Positions 53,800-62,259 of a stretch of DNA of 64,000 nt are shown piece by piece; position 1 is the first letter of the stretch, and each line of letters opens with the position of its first letter. The stretch is from the NCBI RefSeq assembly GCF_014323405.1, contig NZ_JACRWE010000004.1, positions 372,001-436,000 of the forward strand, in the 5' to 3' direction. The stretch comes from Romboutsia faecis (lineage in GTDB: Bacteria; Bacillota; Clostridia; Peptostreptococcales; Peptostreptococcaceae). The notes beneath the pieces were generated by a model. That model saw nothing but the letters and a program-made list of their open reading frames with translations, was not told the DNA's origin and made no database searches. Made by a program: the position numbers and the translations under genes.

Positions 53800-54657
53800 A
53801 TGAATTGGGTAGATTATGCTAATGATATAGACTTATTTGAAGTATTTAATAAAGATGTAAAACCTATGTCAAAGTCAGAAAAATACAGAGCAGTTAGAGT
53901 ATTAATTGACTATTTTTCTAAGGAAGGGATTTGGAATACTAAAAATTTACCAGATACTTATGATGCACGAAGAAATATGCTTCGTGGAATTCTAAATGCA
54001 TATCCTCCAAATGAAATCGATCCTGTAAATCTTGAATTACTAGAAAAATTATTAATAACAGAAAGTAAAGAAAAAAATACTATAAATGTATATGATATAC
54101 CAGAAGTAGAGAAAAATATATCTATATTTAATGGAGATATAACCACTATAAAATCAGATGCAATTGTTAATGCAGCTAATAGCAGATTATTAGGGTGTAT
54201 GCAACCACATCATATGTGTATAGATAATTCAGTTCACTCTGCAGCAGGACCTAGATTAAGACAAGATTGCAATATTATAATAGAAAAACAAAATCATTTA
54301 GAATATACTGGTTGTGCAAAAATAACTAGAGGTTATTGTTTACCATCCAAATATGTTATCCATACAGTAGGTCCAATTGTATCTTCAGTAGGTCCAACTA
54401 AGGAACAAGAAAAACAATTATCATCTTGTTATAATTCCTGTCTAAATATAGTAAAGGATATAGATGATATAAAAAGCATAGTTTTCTGTTGTATATCAAC
54501 AGGTGTATTTGGTTATCCAAAGGAGGAAGCTGCTAAAATAGCAGTTAAAACTGTAAAAAAATGGATGCAGGATAATTCCGAAAAAGAATTAAAGGTAGTT
54601 TTTAATGTTTATAAAGATAGTGATGAGGAAATATATAAACAAATTTTATTGAAGTAA
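53800..54657 (+). CDS. Zinc-type macrodomain protein (putative protein ADP-ribosylhydrolase)
   Basis: 285 residues. The first ~100 are a helical N-terminal region and the rest a macrodomain: IFNGDITTIKSDAIVNAANSR split over strand and loop, then LLGCMQPHHMCIDNSVHSAAG with the Cys/His set that binds zinc in Zn-Macro hydrolases, VIHTVGPIV and FCCISTGVFGYPKEEAA. Zn-Macro enzymes remove ADP-ribose from proteins. In some Firmicutes they sit with SirTM and GcvH-L, which are not adjacent here. Start ATG 53800 is 6 bases after GGGAGG; the ATG at 53794 touches that site. Confidence 0.85.
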   Translation: MNWVDYANDIDLFEVFNKDVKPMSKSEKYRAVRVLIDYFSKEGIWNTKNLPDTYDARRNMLRGILNAYPPNEIDPVNLELLEKLLITESKEKNTINVYDIPEVEKNISIFNGDITTIKSDAIVNAANSRLLGCMQPHHMCIDNSVHSAAGPRLRQDCNIIIEKQNHLEYTGCAKITRGYCLPSKYVIHTVGPIVSSVGPTKEQEKQLSSCYNSCLNIVKDIDDIKSIVFCCISTGVFGYPKEEAAKIAVKTVKKWMQDNSEKELKVVFNVYKDSDEEIYKQILLK

Positions 54658-54679
54658 GATATAATATAAAAATACAACA

Positions 54680-54726
54680 AAAGAGTAGCCTAAGTATAGT
54701 CTAAACTTAGGATGCTCTTTTTTTAT
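54680..54726 (+). terminator. Intrinsic terminator after the macrodomain gene
   Basis: AAGAG and AGCCTAAGT pair with ACTTAGG and CTCTT with one mismatch and a wobble, and a T run follows. Confidence 0.78.
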
Positions 54727-54789
54727 TAAGCAATGTTTTTAATATAATTTTGAATAGTAGAAATTTATACTAAAAATACAAAAATAAAA

Positions 54790-54804
54790 ATGAAAACGGT
54801 TGCA
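54790..54804 (+). promoter_or_regulatory. Catabolite-responsive element (cre) at the maltose operon promoter
   Basis: ATGAAAACGGTTGCA matches the cre consensus WTGNAANCGNWNNCW at every position and overlaps the -35 (TTGCAC, 54800-54805). CcpA binding here would block transcription when a preferred sugar is present. Confidence 0.75.
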
Positions 54805-54855
54805 CTAGAAAAAAGCTTGTGCTACTATTTTATTAAAGATGTGCAATCGATTGCA
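54800..54855 (+). promoter_or_regulatory. Maltose operon promoter and LacI-type operator
   Basis: -35 TTGCAC (54800-54805), 17-bp spacer, -10 TACTAT (54823-54828). The perfect 14-bp palindrome TGCAATCGATTGCA (54842-54855) follows near +8. Its CG centre is usual for LacI-family proteins, one of which is encoded in this operon at 58140. It also nearly fits cre (first base only differs). Confidence 0.78.
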
Positions 54856-54887
54856 TAAACTTTAATAAAATAGGGGGAATACATATT

Positions 54888-56201
54888 ATGAGATTCAAAA
54901 AAGCATTAAGTTTAATGACAGTAACAGCTTTAATTTGTGGAAGTCTTGTTGGTTGTAGTTCAAGCAAAGATTCAAGTGGAGGTAGTGCTTCTGGAGATGT
55001 TACGGTTGACATATTCCAATTTAAAGTTGAAACTCAAGAAGCGCTTCAAGCAGCTGCAAAGAAATATGAAGAGAGCCACGGGGGGGTAAAGATAAACATA
55101 GAAACTATTGGCGGAGGAAATGACTATGGTGCGGGATTAAGAACTAAATTCCAATCTGGTCAAGAACCAACTATATTCAATGTAGGTGGTCCTCAAGATG
55201 TTGAAGACTGGGCTTCTAAATTAGAAGATTTATCTGATCAACCTTGGGTAAATCAAGCATTTGAAGGAACTTTAGGTTCAGTTACAACTGATGAAGGAAT
55301 ATTTGGTATGCCTTTTGCTCAAGAAGGATATGGATTTATATATAATAAGCAAATATTTGAAAAAGCTGGTATAAAACCAGAGGAAATAACTACTTTAGCT
55401 AAATTAGAAGAGGCAATTAAAATATTAGATTCTAAAAAGAGTGAATTAGGAATAGAAGCAGTAATGTCATTACCTGCAAAAGAAAAATGGGTAACAGGAT
55501 TACATTTATTAAATGTTGCATTAGGGAATGAGTTTGCAAGTGGTAAAGAGGCTTATGAAGCTAAAAAATTAGAGTTTAAATATAGTGATCAATTAAAGAA
55601 AATACTTGATTTACAAGCAGAGTATTCTTATATGCCAGATGGAACTAAAGCATCTTTAAATAGCGTTGATTATGCTATGCAAACTGAACAAAAATTTGCT
55701 ACAGGTAAAGTTGCAATGATACAAATGGGTAACTGGACTTATCAAGCTATAAGTGGAGTAAACGAAGAAATAGGTAATAATTTAGGGATATTACCAATGC
55801 CTTTAGAAGGGGTTAATGAAGATTCTATACCAGTAGGAATACCAATGTATTGGTCTATAAACAAAGACAAGTCAGATGAAGAAAAGGCAGCAGCTAAAGA
55901 TTTCTTAAACTGGTTATACACTTCTGATGAAGGAAAAGAGATGGTAATAAATGACTTTAATTTTATTCCTGCATTCAAAGGTTATGAAGATGAAAGTTTG
56001 CAACCGAAAGATCCATTATCTGCAGCAGTTTTACAATATTCTAACGATGGAAAAACTATGCCATGGGTGTTCATGGGATACCCAAGTGGATGGGGAGAAA
56101 ATGTAGTTGGAGCTGATATTCAAAAATATTTAGATGGAAGTATGTCTTGGGAAGAATTAGTAAAACATGCACAAGATACTTGGGAAGATGAGAGAAAGTA
56201 A
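54888..56201 (+). CDS. Sugar ABC transporter solute-binding lipoprotein (MalE-like)
   Basis: 437 residues. Lipoprotein signal with LVGC near residue 23 and a Ser/Gly linker, then the family 1 extracellular binding-protein fold (YEESHGGVKINIETIG, GIFGMPFAQEGYGFIYNKQI, aromatic residues in GNWTYQ and VFMGYPSGWGENV that stack on sugars). It is the receptor for a gluco-oligosaccharide, maltose or maltodextrin by context. A 17-bp hairpin after it probably keeps its expression above that of the permeases. Confidence 0.9.
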   Translation: MRFKKALSLMTVTALICGSLVGCSSSKDSSGGSASGDVTVDIFQFKVETQEALQAAAKKYEESHGGVKINIETIGGGNDYGAGLRTKFQSGQEPTIFNVGGPQDVEDWASKLEDLSDQPWVNQAFEGTLGSVTTDEGIFGMPFAQEGYGFIYNKQIFEKAGIKPEEITTLAKLEEAIKILDSKKSELGIEAVMSLPAKEKWVTGLHLLNVALGNEFASGKEAYEAKKLEFKYSDQLKKILDLQAEYSYMPDGTKASLNSVDYAMQTEQKFATGKVAMIQMGNWTYQAISGVNEEIGNNLGILPMPLEGVNEDSIPVGIPMYWSINKDKSDEEKAAAKDFLNWLYTSDEGKEMVINDFNFIPAFKGYEDESLQPKDPLSAAVLQYSNDGKTMPWVFMGYPSGWGENVVGADIQKYLDGSMSWEELVKHAQDTWEDERK

Positions 56202-56213
56202 TTAATAATTCTA

Positions 56214-56250
56214 AAAATATAGGAAAGTACGATGTACTTTCCTATATTTT
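56214..56250 (+). terminator. Internal hairpin between binding-protein and permease genes
   Basis: A 17-bp perfect stem (56214-56230 with 56234-56250) has a 3-base loop. The T tract is inside the stem (TTTT) and then A follows, so read-through is expected. Confidence 0.7.
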
Positions 56251-56347
56251 AATAAATGTATGTAATTTTTAAGTTAAATATTTATTATATTCAAATAATT
56301 AATGTTTAACTTAGAGATTAATAAAAATAAAAGGGGGATCTAAATTT

Positions 56348-57283
56348 ATGGAAAGTGTGCATAAAGGTCAACAAAAGAGTAAGAACAGAGGAGATGAAAA
56401 TAAGACAAGAAAAAATAAAAAACTAAAAGATAGTCTTACTTTTTGGGCGTTTGTAGGTCCGAGTCTAGTAGCATTTGTAGTTGTAGTTTTGATACCATTA
56501 CTATTAGGTATATATTATTCATTCACAGATTGGAATGGTATAGGAAACTCAGCTCAATTTATAGGACTGGAGAATTATATAAAAGTATTTGCTGATGAAG
56601 GATTTAAACAATCTTTCGGGTTTACAGTTAAATTTACATTAGCATCGATAGTGGTAATAAACTTTTTAGGATTTACTTTAGCGTTATTAGTTACTAGAGA
56701 GTCTAAAATAAGTAACCCACTTAGAACTATATTCTTTATGCCAAACTTAATAGGTGGATTGATATTAGGATTTATATGGCAATTTATATTTGTAAATGTA
56801 TTTAATGGCTTAGGTCAAGCGTTAAATCAAACCTGGATGATGGGATGGTTATCAAATGAAAAAACAGGTTTTTGGGGATTAGTTATATTAACAGCTTGGC
56901 AAATGGCAGGTTATGTAATGGTAATATATGTAGCCGGATTACAAAATGTACCTCCTGAATTAAATGAAGCGGCAAGAATAGATGGGGCAAGTCCTCTTCA
57001 AAGAATAAGATTAATAACTTTTCCTATGGTTAGACCTGCATTTACAGTAAGTTTATTCCTAACTCTATCAAATTCATTTAAGTTATTCGATCAAAATCTA
57101 GCTCTAACTAACGGTGGACCAGGAAATGCAACTCAAATGTTAGCTTTAAATATATACCAAACAGCATTTTCATATAATAAGATGAGCTTAGCTCAAGCAA
57201 AGGCAGTAATATTCTTTGTATTAGTAGCGATAATAGCATTAACACAAGTTTATTTAACTAAGAAAGGTGAGGTGGAAGCATAA
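56348..57283 (+). CDS. Sugar ABC transporter permease, MalF type
   Basis: 311 residues: a basic N-terminus, six membrane helices and the ATPase-coupling EAA motif in LNEAARIDGASPLQRIRLITFP. The FTDWNGIGNSAQFIGLENY stretch is usual for MalF/UgpA-type subunits. Shine-Dalgarno AAGGGGG. It overlaps the next permease gene by one base. No ATPase gene is in the cluster. Confidence 0.93.
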   Translation: MESVHKGQQKSKNRGDENKTRKNKKLKDSLTFWAFVGPSLVAFVVVVLIPLLLGIYYSFTDWNGIGNSAQFIGLENYIKVFADEGFKQSFGFTVKFTLASIVVINFLGFTLALLVTRESKISNPLRTIFFMPNLIGGLILGFIWQFIFVNVFNGLGQALNQTWMMGWLSNEKTGFWGLVILTAWQMAGYVMVIYVAGLQNVPPELNEAARIDGASPLQRIRLITFPMVRPAFTVSLFLTLSNSFKLFDQNLALTNGGPGNATQMLALNIYQTAFSYNKMSLAQAKAVIFFVLVAIIALTQVYLTKKGEVEA

Positions 57284-58101
57284 TGGATAATAAATTAAAA
57301 AAATGGAGTTTAAATATATTAGGATTAATATTAGGATTAATATGTTTATCACCTTTTTATATAATAATAGTTAATTCTTTTAAAACAAAGGGCGAGTTAT
57401 TTGAAAGTACATTAGCTCTTCCAAGTAGCGCAAGTTTTAGTAATTATATAAGAGCTTGGGAGCAATTAGATTTTATAAAAGTTTTGGGGAATTCACTTTT
57501 TATAACTGTAATTAGTGTATTGCTTATAATAATTTTCTCTGCTATGGCGGCGTGGATGATTCAAAGAACAAATTCAAAACTGGCAAATGGAATATTGTTT
57601 TTATTTATTTCCTCTATGATAGTAACATTTCAATCTATAATGCTACCTTTAATAAGCATAGCAGGAAAATTAAACTTACTTAATGTACCAGGAATAATAT
57701 TCATGTATATAGGTTTCGGATGTGCATCAGCCATATTCTTATATCATGGATTTATAAAAGGAATACCAAAGGAGCTAGATGAGGCAGCTATAATAGATGG
57801 TTGTAGTAAATGGCAAACATTTAGATACATAATATTCCCATTACTTAAGCCTACTACTATAACTGTAGCTATACTTAATACAGTTTGGATTTGGAATGAC
57901 TTCTTATTACCATCATTAATAATAAATACGCCAGAGACAAGAACAATTCCGCTTGCAATGTATTTCTTCTTTGGTCAATATACAAAGCAATGGGATTTAG
58001 CGTTAGCAGGATTAGTACTTACTATAATACCAGTTTTAGTATTCTACTTCTTTGCACAAAAACACATAATAAAAAGTGTTGTATCAGGAAGTATAAAGTA
58101 A
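57283..58101 (+). CDS. Sugar ABC transporter permease, MalG type
   Basis: 272 residues, six membrane helices. EAA motif: LDEAAIIDGCSKWQTFRYII. N-terminal SPFYIIIVNSFKTKGELF. It starts at TAATG over the MalF-type stop, so translation is coupled. It forms the channel with the MalF-type subunit and needs a shared MsmX-like ATPase encoded elsewhere. Confidence 0.93.
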   Translation: MDNKLKKWSLNILGLILGLICLSPFYIIIVNSFKTKGELFESTLALPSSASFSNYIRAWEQLDFIKVLGNSLFITVISVLLIIIFSAMAAWMIQRTNSKLANGILFLFISSMIVTFQSIMLPLISIAGKLNLLNVPGIIFMYIGFGCASAIFLYHGFIKGIPKELDEAAIIDGCSKWQTFRYIIFPLLKPTTITVAILNTVWIWNDFLLPSLIINTPETRTIPLAMYFFFGQYTKQWDLALAGLVLTIIPVLVFYFFAQKHIIKSVVSGSIK

Positions 58102-58139
58102 GTTTAACAATATAAAAGATTTCTATAGGAGTGAAGTAT

Positions 58140-59150
58140 ATGAAGGTTACTATAAAAGATGTAGCTAAAGAGGCAGATGTAGCTACATCTACAGTATCTA
58201 GGGTGTTATCAAATAATCCTAGAATAAGTGAAACGACAAGAAAAAGAGTTAAAGAAGCAATTGATAAACTCGGTTATGAACCTAATGCAATGGCAAGAAG
58301 TTTAGCTAGGCAAAGAACAAAAATATTAGGTATAGTTTTGCCAAATGAGGCTAAAGATTTATTCACAAATCCATTCTTTATTACATCAATGCAAGGAATG
58401 AGTCTATACGCTCAGACTAAAGGGTATTATATAACGTATGCATTTAGTGAAGATGATGAAGGTGAGTTAAATCATGTGAAAGAAATTACTAATAATAACT
58501 TAATTGATGGAGTTATTCTTATGAGAAGTAGACAAAATGATGAGATTATCAATTACTTGCAAGATAAAAGGTTTCCTTTTGTAGTTATAGGTAGACCCGA
58601 GGATACAGAATCTATATTATGGGTAGATAATGATAACGTTAAAGCTATGTATGATTTAGTTAATCTTCTTATAGAAAATGGTCATAAAAAAATAGGATTT
58701 GTAGGAGCTATTGAAGAATGGAATATGTCACAAGATAGATTAAAGGGATACAAAGATGCTTTGATAGACTCAAAACTTGATTATCATGATAATTTAATTG
58801 TGCAACAAAATGAGTTTAATGCAAAAAATGGTTATGATGCAGCTAAGAAATTATTCAAAGAAGAAGGGTTAACAGCTATAGTAACCACAGATGATCTATT
58901 AGCTTTAGGTGTTCAAGAGTATGTTAAAGATAACAATATGAAGGATATAGCATTGATTGGGTTCAATAATTCACAGATTGCTCAGTACCAGAAACCATCT
59001 ATATCCTCAATTGACATAATGGCAGGAAGACTTGGACACTATGCGGCTAAGTTGTTGATTAGTAAGCTAGAAGGAAAAGGTAGTAAGAGAAAGAATTATA
59101 TCGTAGATACTAAATTAGTAGAAAGAGATACTTTTATTCAAATAAGATAG
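58140..59150 (+). CDS. LacI family transcriptional regulator (MalR-like)
   Basis: 336 residues. The N-terminal helix-turn-helix VTIKDVAKEADVATSTVSRV and hinge GYEPNAMARSLARQ are classic LacI. The sugar-binding core has GIVLPNEAKDLFTNPFF and VTTDDLLALGVQEY. The start is ATG 58140 after AGGAG; the GTG at 58131 is inside that site. It sits within the operon and probably binds TGCAATCGATTGCA at 54842, with a maltodextrin-derived inducer. Confidence 0.92.
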   Translation: MKVTIKDVAKEADVATSTVSRVLSNNPRISETTRKRVKEAIDKLGYEPNAMARSLARQRTKILGIVLPNEAKDLFTNPFFITSMQGMSLYAQTKGYYITYAFSEDDEGELNHVKEITNNNLIDGVILMRSRQNDEIINYLQDKRFPFVVIGRPEDTESILWVDNDNVKAMYDLVNLLIENGHKKIGFVGAIEEWNMSQDRLKGYKDALIDSKLDYHDNLIVQQNEFNAKNGYDAAKKLFKEEGLTAIVTTDDLLALGVQEYVKDNNMKDIALIGFNNSQIAQYQKPSISSIDIMAGRLGHYAAKLLISKLEGKGSKRKNYIVDTKLVERDTFIQIR

Positions 59151-59200
59151 TATGATTGTAATCTATTCAATTTAAAAAGGGGAAGGATTTTATTATAGAT

Positions 59201-59881
59201 ATGATAGAAGCATTTATATTTGACTTAGATGGTGTTATAACTGATACAGCATATTATCACTATCTCGCATGGAAAAAACTGGGTGAAAAAATAGGCATAG
59301 AAATAGATGAAGAATTTAATGAGAGTTTAAAGGGGATAAGTAGAATAGAATCTCTAGAAAGAATGTTGAAGTTTGGTGATAAAGAAAATCAGTTTACACA
59401 AGAAGAAAGGATACAATTAGCTACTGAAAAAAATGAACACTATAAAGAATTAATAAAAAGAATAACTCCTAAGGATATATTACCTGGAATAATAGATTTA
59501 TTAGAAGAAGCAAAGAATAATAAAATTAAAATAGGATTGGCATCAGCAAGTAAAAATGCAATTCCAGTTTTAAATAGTTTGGGAGTTATAGGGTATTTTG
59601 ATTTTATAGCAGATGCATCAGAATGTAAAAATAGCAAACCAGCTCCAGATATTTTTCTTATGGCAGCAAAAGGTCTTAATGTAAATCCAAAATATTGCAT
59701 AGGATTTGAAGATGCAAGTGCTGGAGTAGATGCAATTAATTCTGCAAGGATGTATTCTATAGGAATTGGAGATAGAGATACATTATGCAAAGCTAAGTTC
59801 GTAGTAAAATCTACAGAAGAACTAGACTTTAATTTAATTATATCTAAATATAATAAATCTGAAAAAGAGTATTCATTATAA
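59201..59881 (+). CDS. pgmB: Beta-phosphoglucomutase
   Basis: 226 residues, HAD superfamily. FDLDGVITDTAYYHYLAWKK has nucleophile D8 and acid/base D10. GISRIESLERML is the cap loop, then SASKNAIP, KPAPDIFLMAA and GFEDASAGVDA. It converts beta-glucose 1-phosphate, made by the phosphorylase encoded next, to glucose 6-phosphate. The Shine-Dalgarno (AAGGGGAAGGA) lies 13 bases before the ATG. Confidence 0.93.
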   Translation: MIEAFIFDLDGVITDTAYYHYLAWKKLGEKIGIEIDEEFNESLKGISRIESLERMLKFGDKENQFTQEERIQLATEKNEHYKELIKRITPKDILPGIIDLLEEAKNNKIKIGLASASKNAIPVLNSLGVIGYFDFIADASECKNSKPAPDIFLMAAKGLNVNPKYCIGFEDASAGVDAINSARMYSIGIGDRDTLCKAKFVVKSTEELDFNLIISKYNKSEKEYSL

Positions 59882-59920
59882 ATATTTTAATAGTAGGTTA
59901 GAATTTTATGGGGGACAATT

Positions 59921-62230
59921 ATGAAACGTATATTTAACAAAATAGATGGATGGAAAATAATACAGGACAAAATTGAATTTGAAGAAAATCGATTAGCTGA
60001 ATCAATAATGAGTTTAGGAAATGGGTATATGGGAATGAGAGGTAACTATGAAGAAATGTACTCAAAAGATAGTCATAGAGGTTCTTATATAGCAGGTGTA
60101 TGGTTTCCAGATAAAACTAGAGTTGGTTGGTGGAAGAATGGATATCCTGAATATTTCGGAAAAGTTCCAAATAGCGTAAACTATATAGGAATAAATGTAT
60201 TAGTCAATGGAAAATACCTTGATTTAGGTAAATGTGAAGTTGAGAATTTTTATAGAGAATTAAATATGGAAAATGGTGTTTTAACTCGTACTTTTATTGC
60301 TAATGTGGATGGTTCAAAGATAGAAGTAAAAGTTCAAAGATTTTTAAGTATAAAAAGAAAGGAATTAGCAGTCATAAAGTATGATGTAAAATCATTAAAC
60401 TTTGATGGTGAAATAACTTTTGTACCTTATTTAGATGCGGATGTTACAAATGAAGACTCAAATTATGATGAAAAATTTTGGATGAATATTAGTTCAGGGT
60501 CTAAAGAATATAAGGGAAATGTAATTTCAAGAACTAAGGATAATGTATTTGGAACAGAAGTGTTCACAATATGTGCAAATATGATAAATAAAGTTAGTAA
60601 AAAAGCTAAAGTTTCTGAATATATGAACAAAGATTTTTATAGCGAAAATACTATAGTTGTAGATATAAATAAAGATGAGACTGTGTCATTAACAAAATTT
60701 ATTGCCATAACTTCAACTAGAGATTATATTCAAGACGAACTTTTAAGTACGAGTGAAAATATCTTAAATGAAGAAATAGTAAAAGGATATGAAAACTTAC
60801 TAAAAGAGCACTCAGAAGAATGGAACAAAAGATGGGAAACTTCAGATGTAAAGATAGACGGTGATATAGCAGCACAACAAGGTATAAGATATAATTTATT
60901 CCAATTATTCTCGACTTATTATGGCGATGATTACAGGTTAAATATAGGACCTAAAGGATTTACTGGAGAAAAATATGGTGGAGCAACTTATTGGGATACA
61001 GAAGCTTATTGCTTACCATTATACTTGGGTGTAGCAGATAAGCATGTATCAAGAAATTTATTAGAATATAGGTATAATCAATTAGAGGCAGCTAAAGAAA
61101 ATGCTAAAAAGCTTGGATTAGAAGGGGCTTTATATCCAATGGTAACTTTCAATGGTGAAGAATGCCATAATGAATGGGAAATAACATTTGAAGAAATACA
61201 TCGTAATGGTAGTATGATATATGCAATCTACAACTACACTAACTATACAGGAGATTACTCTTATATAGAGGAAAAGGGAATAGATGTAATAGTTGAAGTT
61301 GCAAGATTTTGGGCTAGTAGAGTACATTATGCAAAGTATCAAGGTCAATATATGATACATGGCGTTACAGGGCCAAATGAATACGATAATAATGTAAATA
61401 ACAATTGGTACACTAATTATATAGCAAAATGGTGTTTAGAGTATGCAGTTGAAAATATAAATAAATTACAAGAACAGTGCCAAAAAGCGGTAGCTAGAAA
61501 TAATATAAAAGAAGAAGAACTAAATAAATGGATTACTATAGCTGAGAATATGTATCTTCCATATGATAATGAATTGGATATAATAGTACAGCAGGATAAT
61601 TTTTTAGATAAAGAACTTATAGAGGTAAAGGACTTACCTAAGGAGAACTTGCCATTAAATCAAAATTGGTCTTGGGATAGAATACTTAGATCTTGTTTTA
61701 TTAAACAAGCAGACGTACTTCAAGGTATATATTATTTTGGAGATAAATTCTCTATAGAAGAAAAAAGAAGAAACTTTGATTTTTATGAAAAATATACAGT
61801 GCATGAATCATCATTATCTTCATGTATATACTCAATAATTGGATCTGAAATTGGAAATTTAGAAAAATCATATGAATTATATTCAAGAACTGCAAGATTA
61901 GATCTAGATAACTATAATAATGATACAGAAGATGGTCTTCATATAACATCTATGTCTGGGGCATGGTTAGCCATAGTTCAAGGATTTGCAGGAATGAGAA
62001 CTTGGAATGAAACCTTATCGTTTAATCCTAAGTTACCACAACAATGGAATTCTTATTCATTTAACATAAATTATAGAGAACATACTTTAAAAGTAATAGT
62101 TGAGAAAGAAAATGTATTTATAGAGAATATGAGTAAAGGACAAGTAGAACTATCTGTATATGGAGAAAGTTATAAATTTGAAGATAAGCTAACTATAAAG
62201 AGAGAAGAAAATTTAGCTTTAAGTATGTAG
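59921..62230 (+). CDS. GH65 glycoside phosphorylase, probably maltose phosphorylase
   Basis: 769 residues: N-terminal beta-sandwich, helical linker, (alpha/alpha)6 barrel, C-terminal domain. It splits an alpha-glucoside with phosphate into beta-glucose 1-phosphate and glucose. The general acid is E487 in GVTGPNEYDNNVNNNWYTN, with NGEECHNEWEITFEEIHRNG upstream. These stretches fit maltose phosphorylases; kojibiose and trehalose enzymes usually show GPDEYH there. Nigerose phosphorylase is a possible alternative. pgmB precedes and alpha-glucosidase follows, completing a maltose route. Confidence 0.85.
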   Translation: MKRIFNKIDGWKIIQDKIEFEENRLAESIMSLGNGYMGMRGNYEEMYSKDSHRGSYIAGVWFPDKTRVGWWKNGYPEYFGKVPNSVNYIGINVLVNGKYLDLGKCEVENFYRELNMENGVLTRTFIANVDGSKIEVKVQRFLSIKRKELAVIKYDVKSLNFDGEITFVPYLDADVTNEDSNYDEKFWMNISSGSKEYKGNVISRTKDNVFGTEVFTICANMINKVSKKAKVSEYMNKDFYSENTIVVDINKDETVSLTKFIAITSTRDYIQDELLSTSENILNEEIVKGYENLLKEHSEEWNKRWETSDVKIDGDIAAQQGIRYNLFQLFSTYYGDDYRLNIGPKGFTGEKYGGATYWDTEAYCLPLYLGVADKHVSRNLLEYRYNQLEAAKENAKKLGLEGALYPMVTFNGEECHNEWEITFEEIHRNGSMIYAIYNYTNYTGDYSYIEEKGIDVIVEVARFWASRVHYAKYQGQYMIHGVTGPNEYDNNVNNNWYTNYIAKWCLEYAVENINKLQEQCQKAVARNNIKEEELNKWITIAENMYLPYDNELDIIVQQDNFLDKELIEVKDLPKENLPLNQNWSWDRILRSCFIKQADVLQGIYYFGDKFSIEEKRRNFDFYEKYTVHESSLSSCIYSIIGSEIGNLEKSYELYSRTARLDLDNYNNDTEDGLHITSMSGAWLAIVQGFAGMRTWNETLSFNPKLPQQWNSYSFNINYREHTLKVIVEKENVFIENMSKGQVELSVYGESYKFEDKLTIKREENLALSM

Positions 62231-62259
62231 AAATTCACTATATGGAGGAAATAAACATA

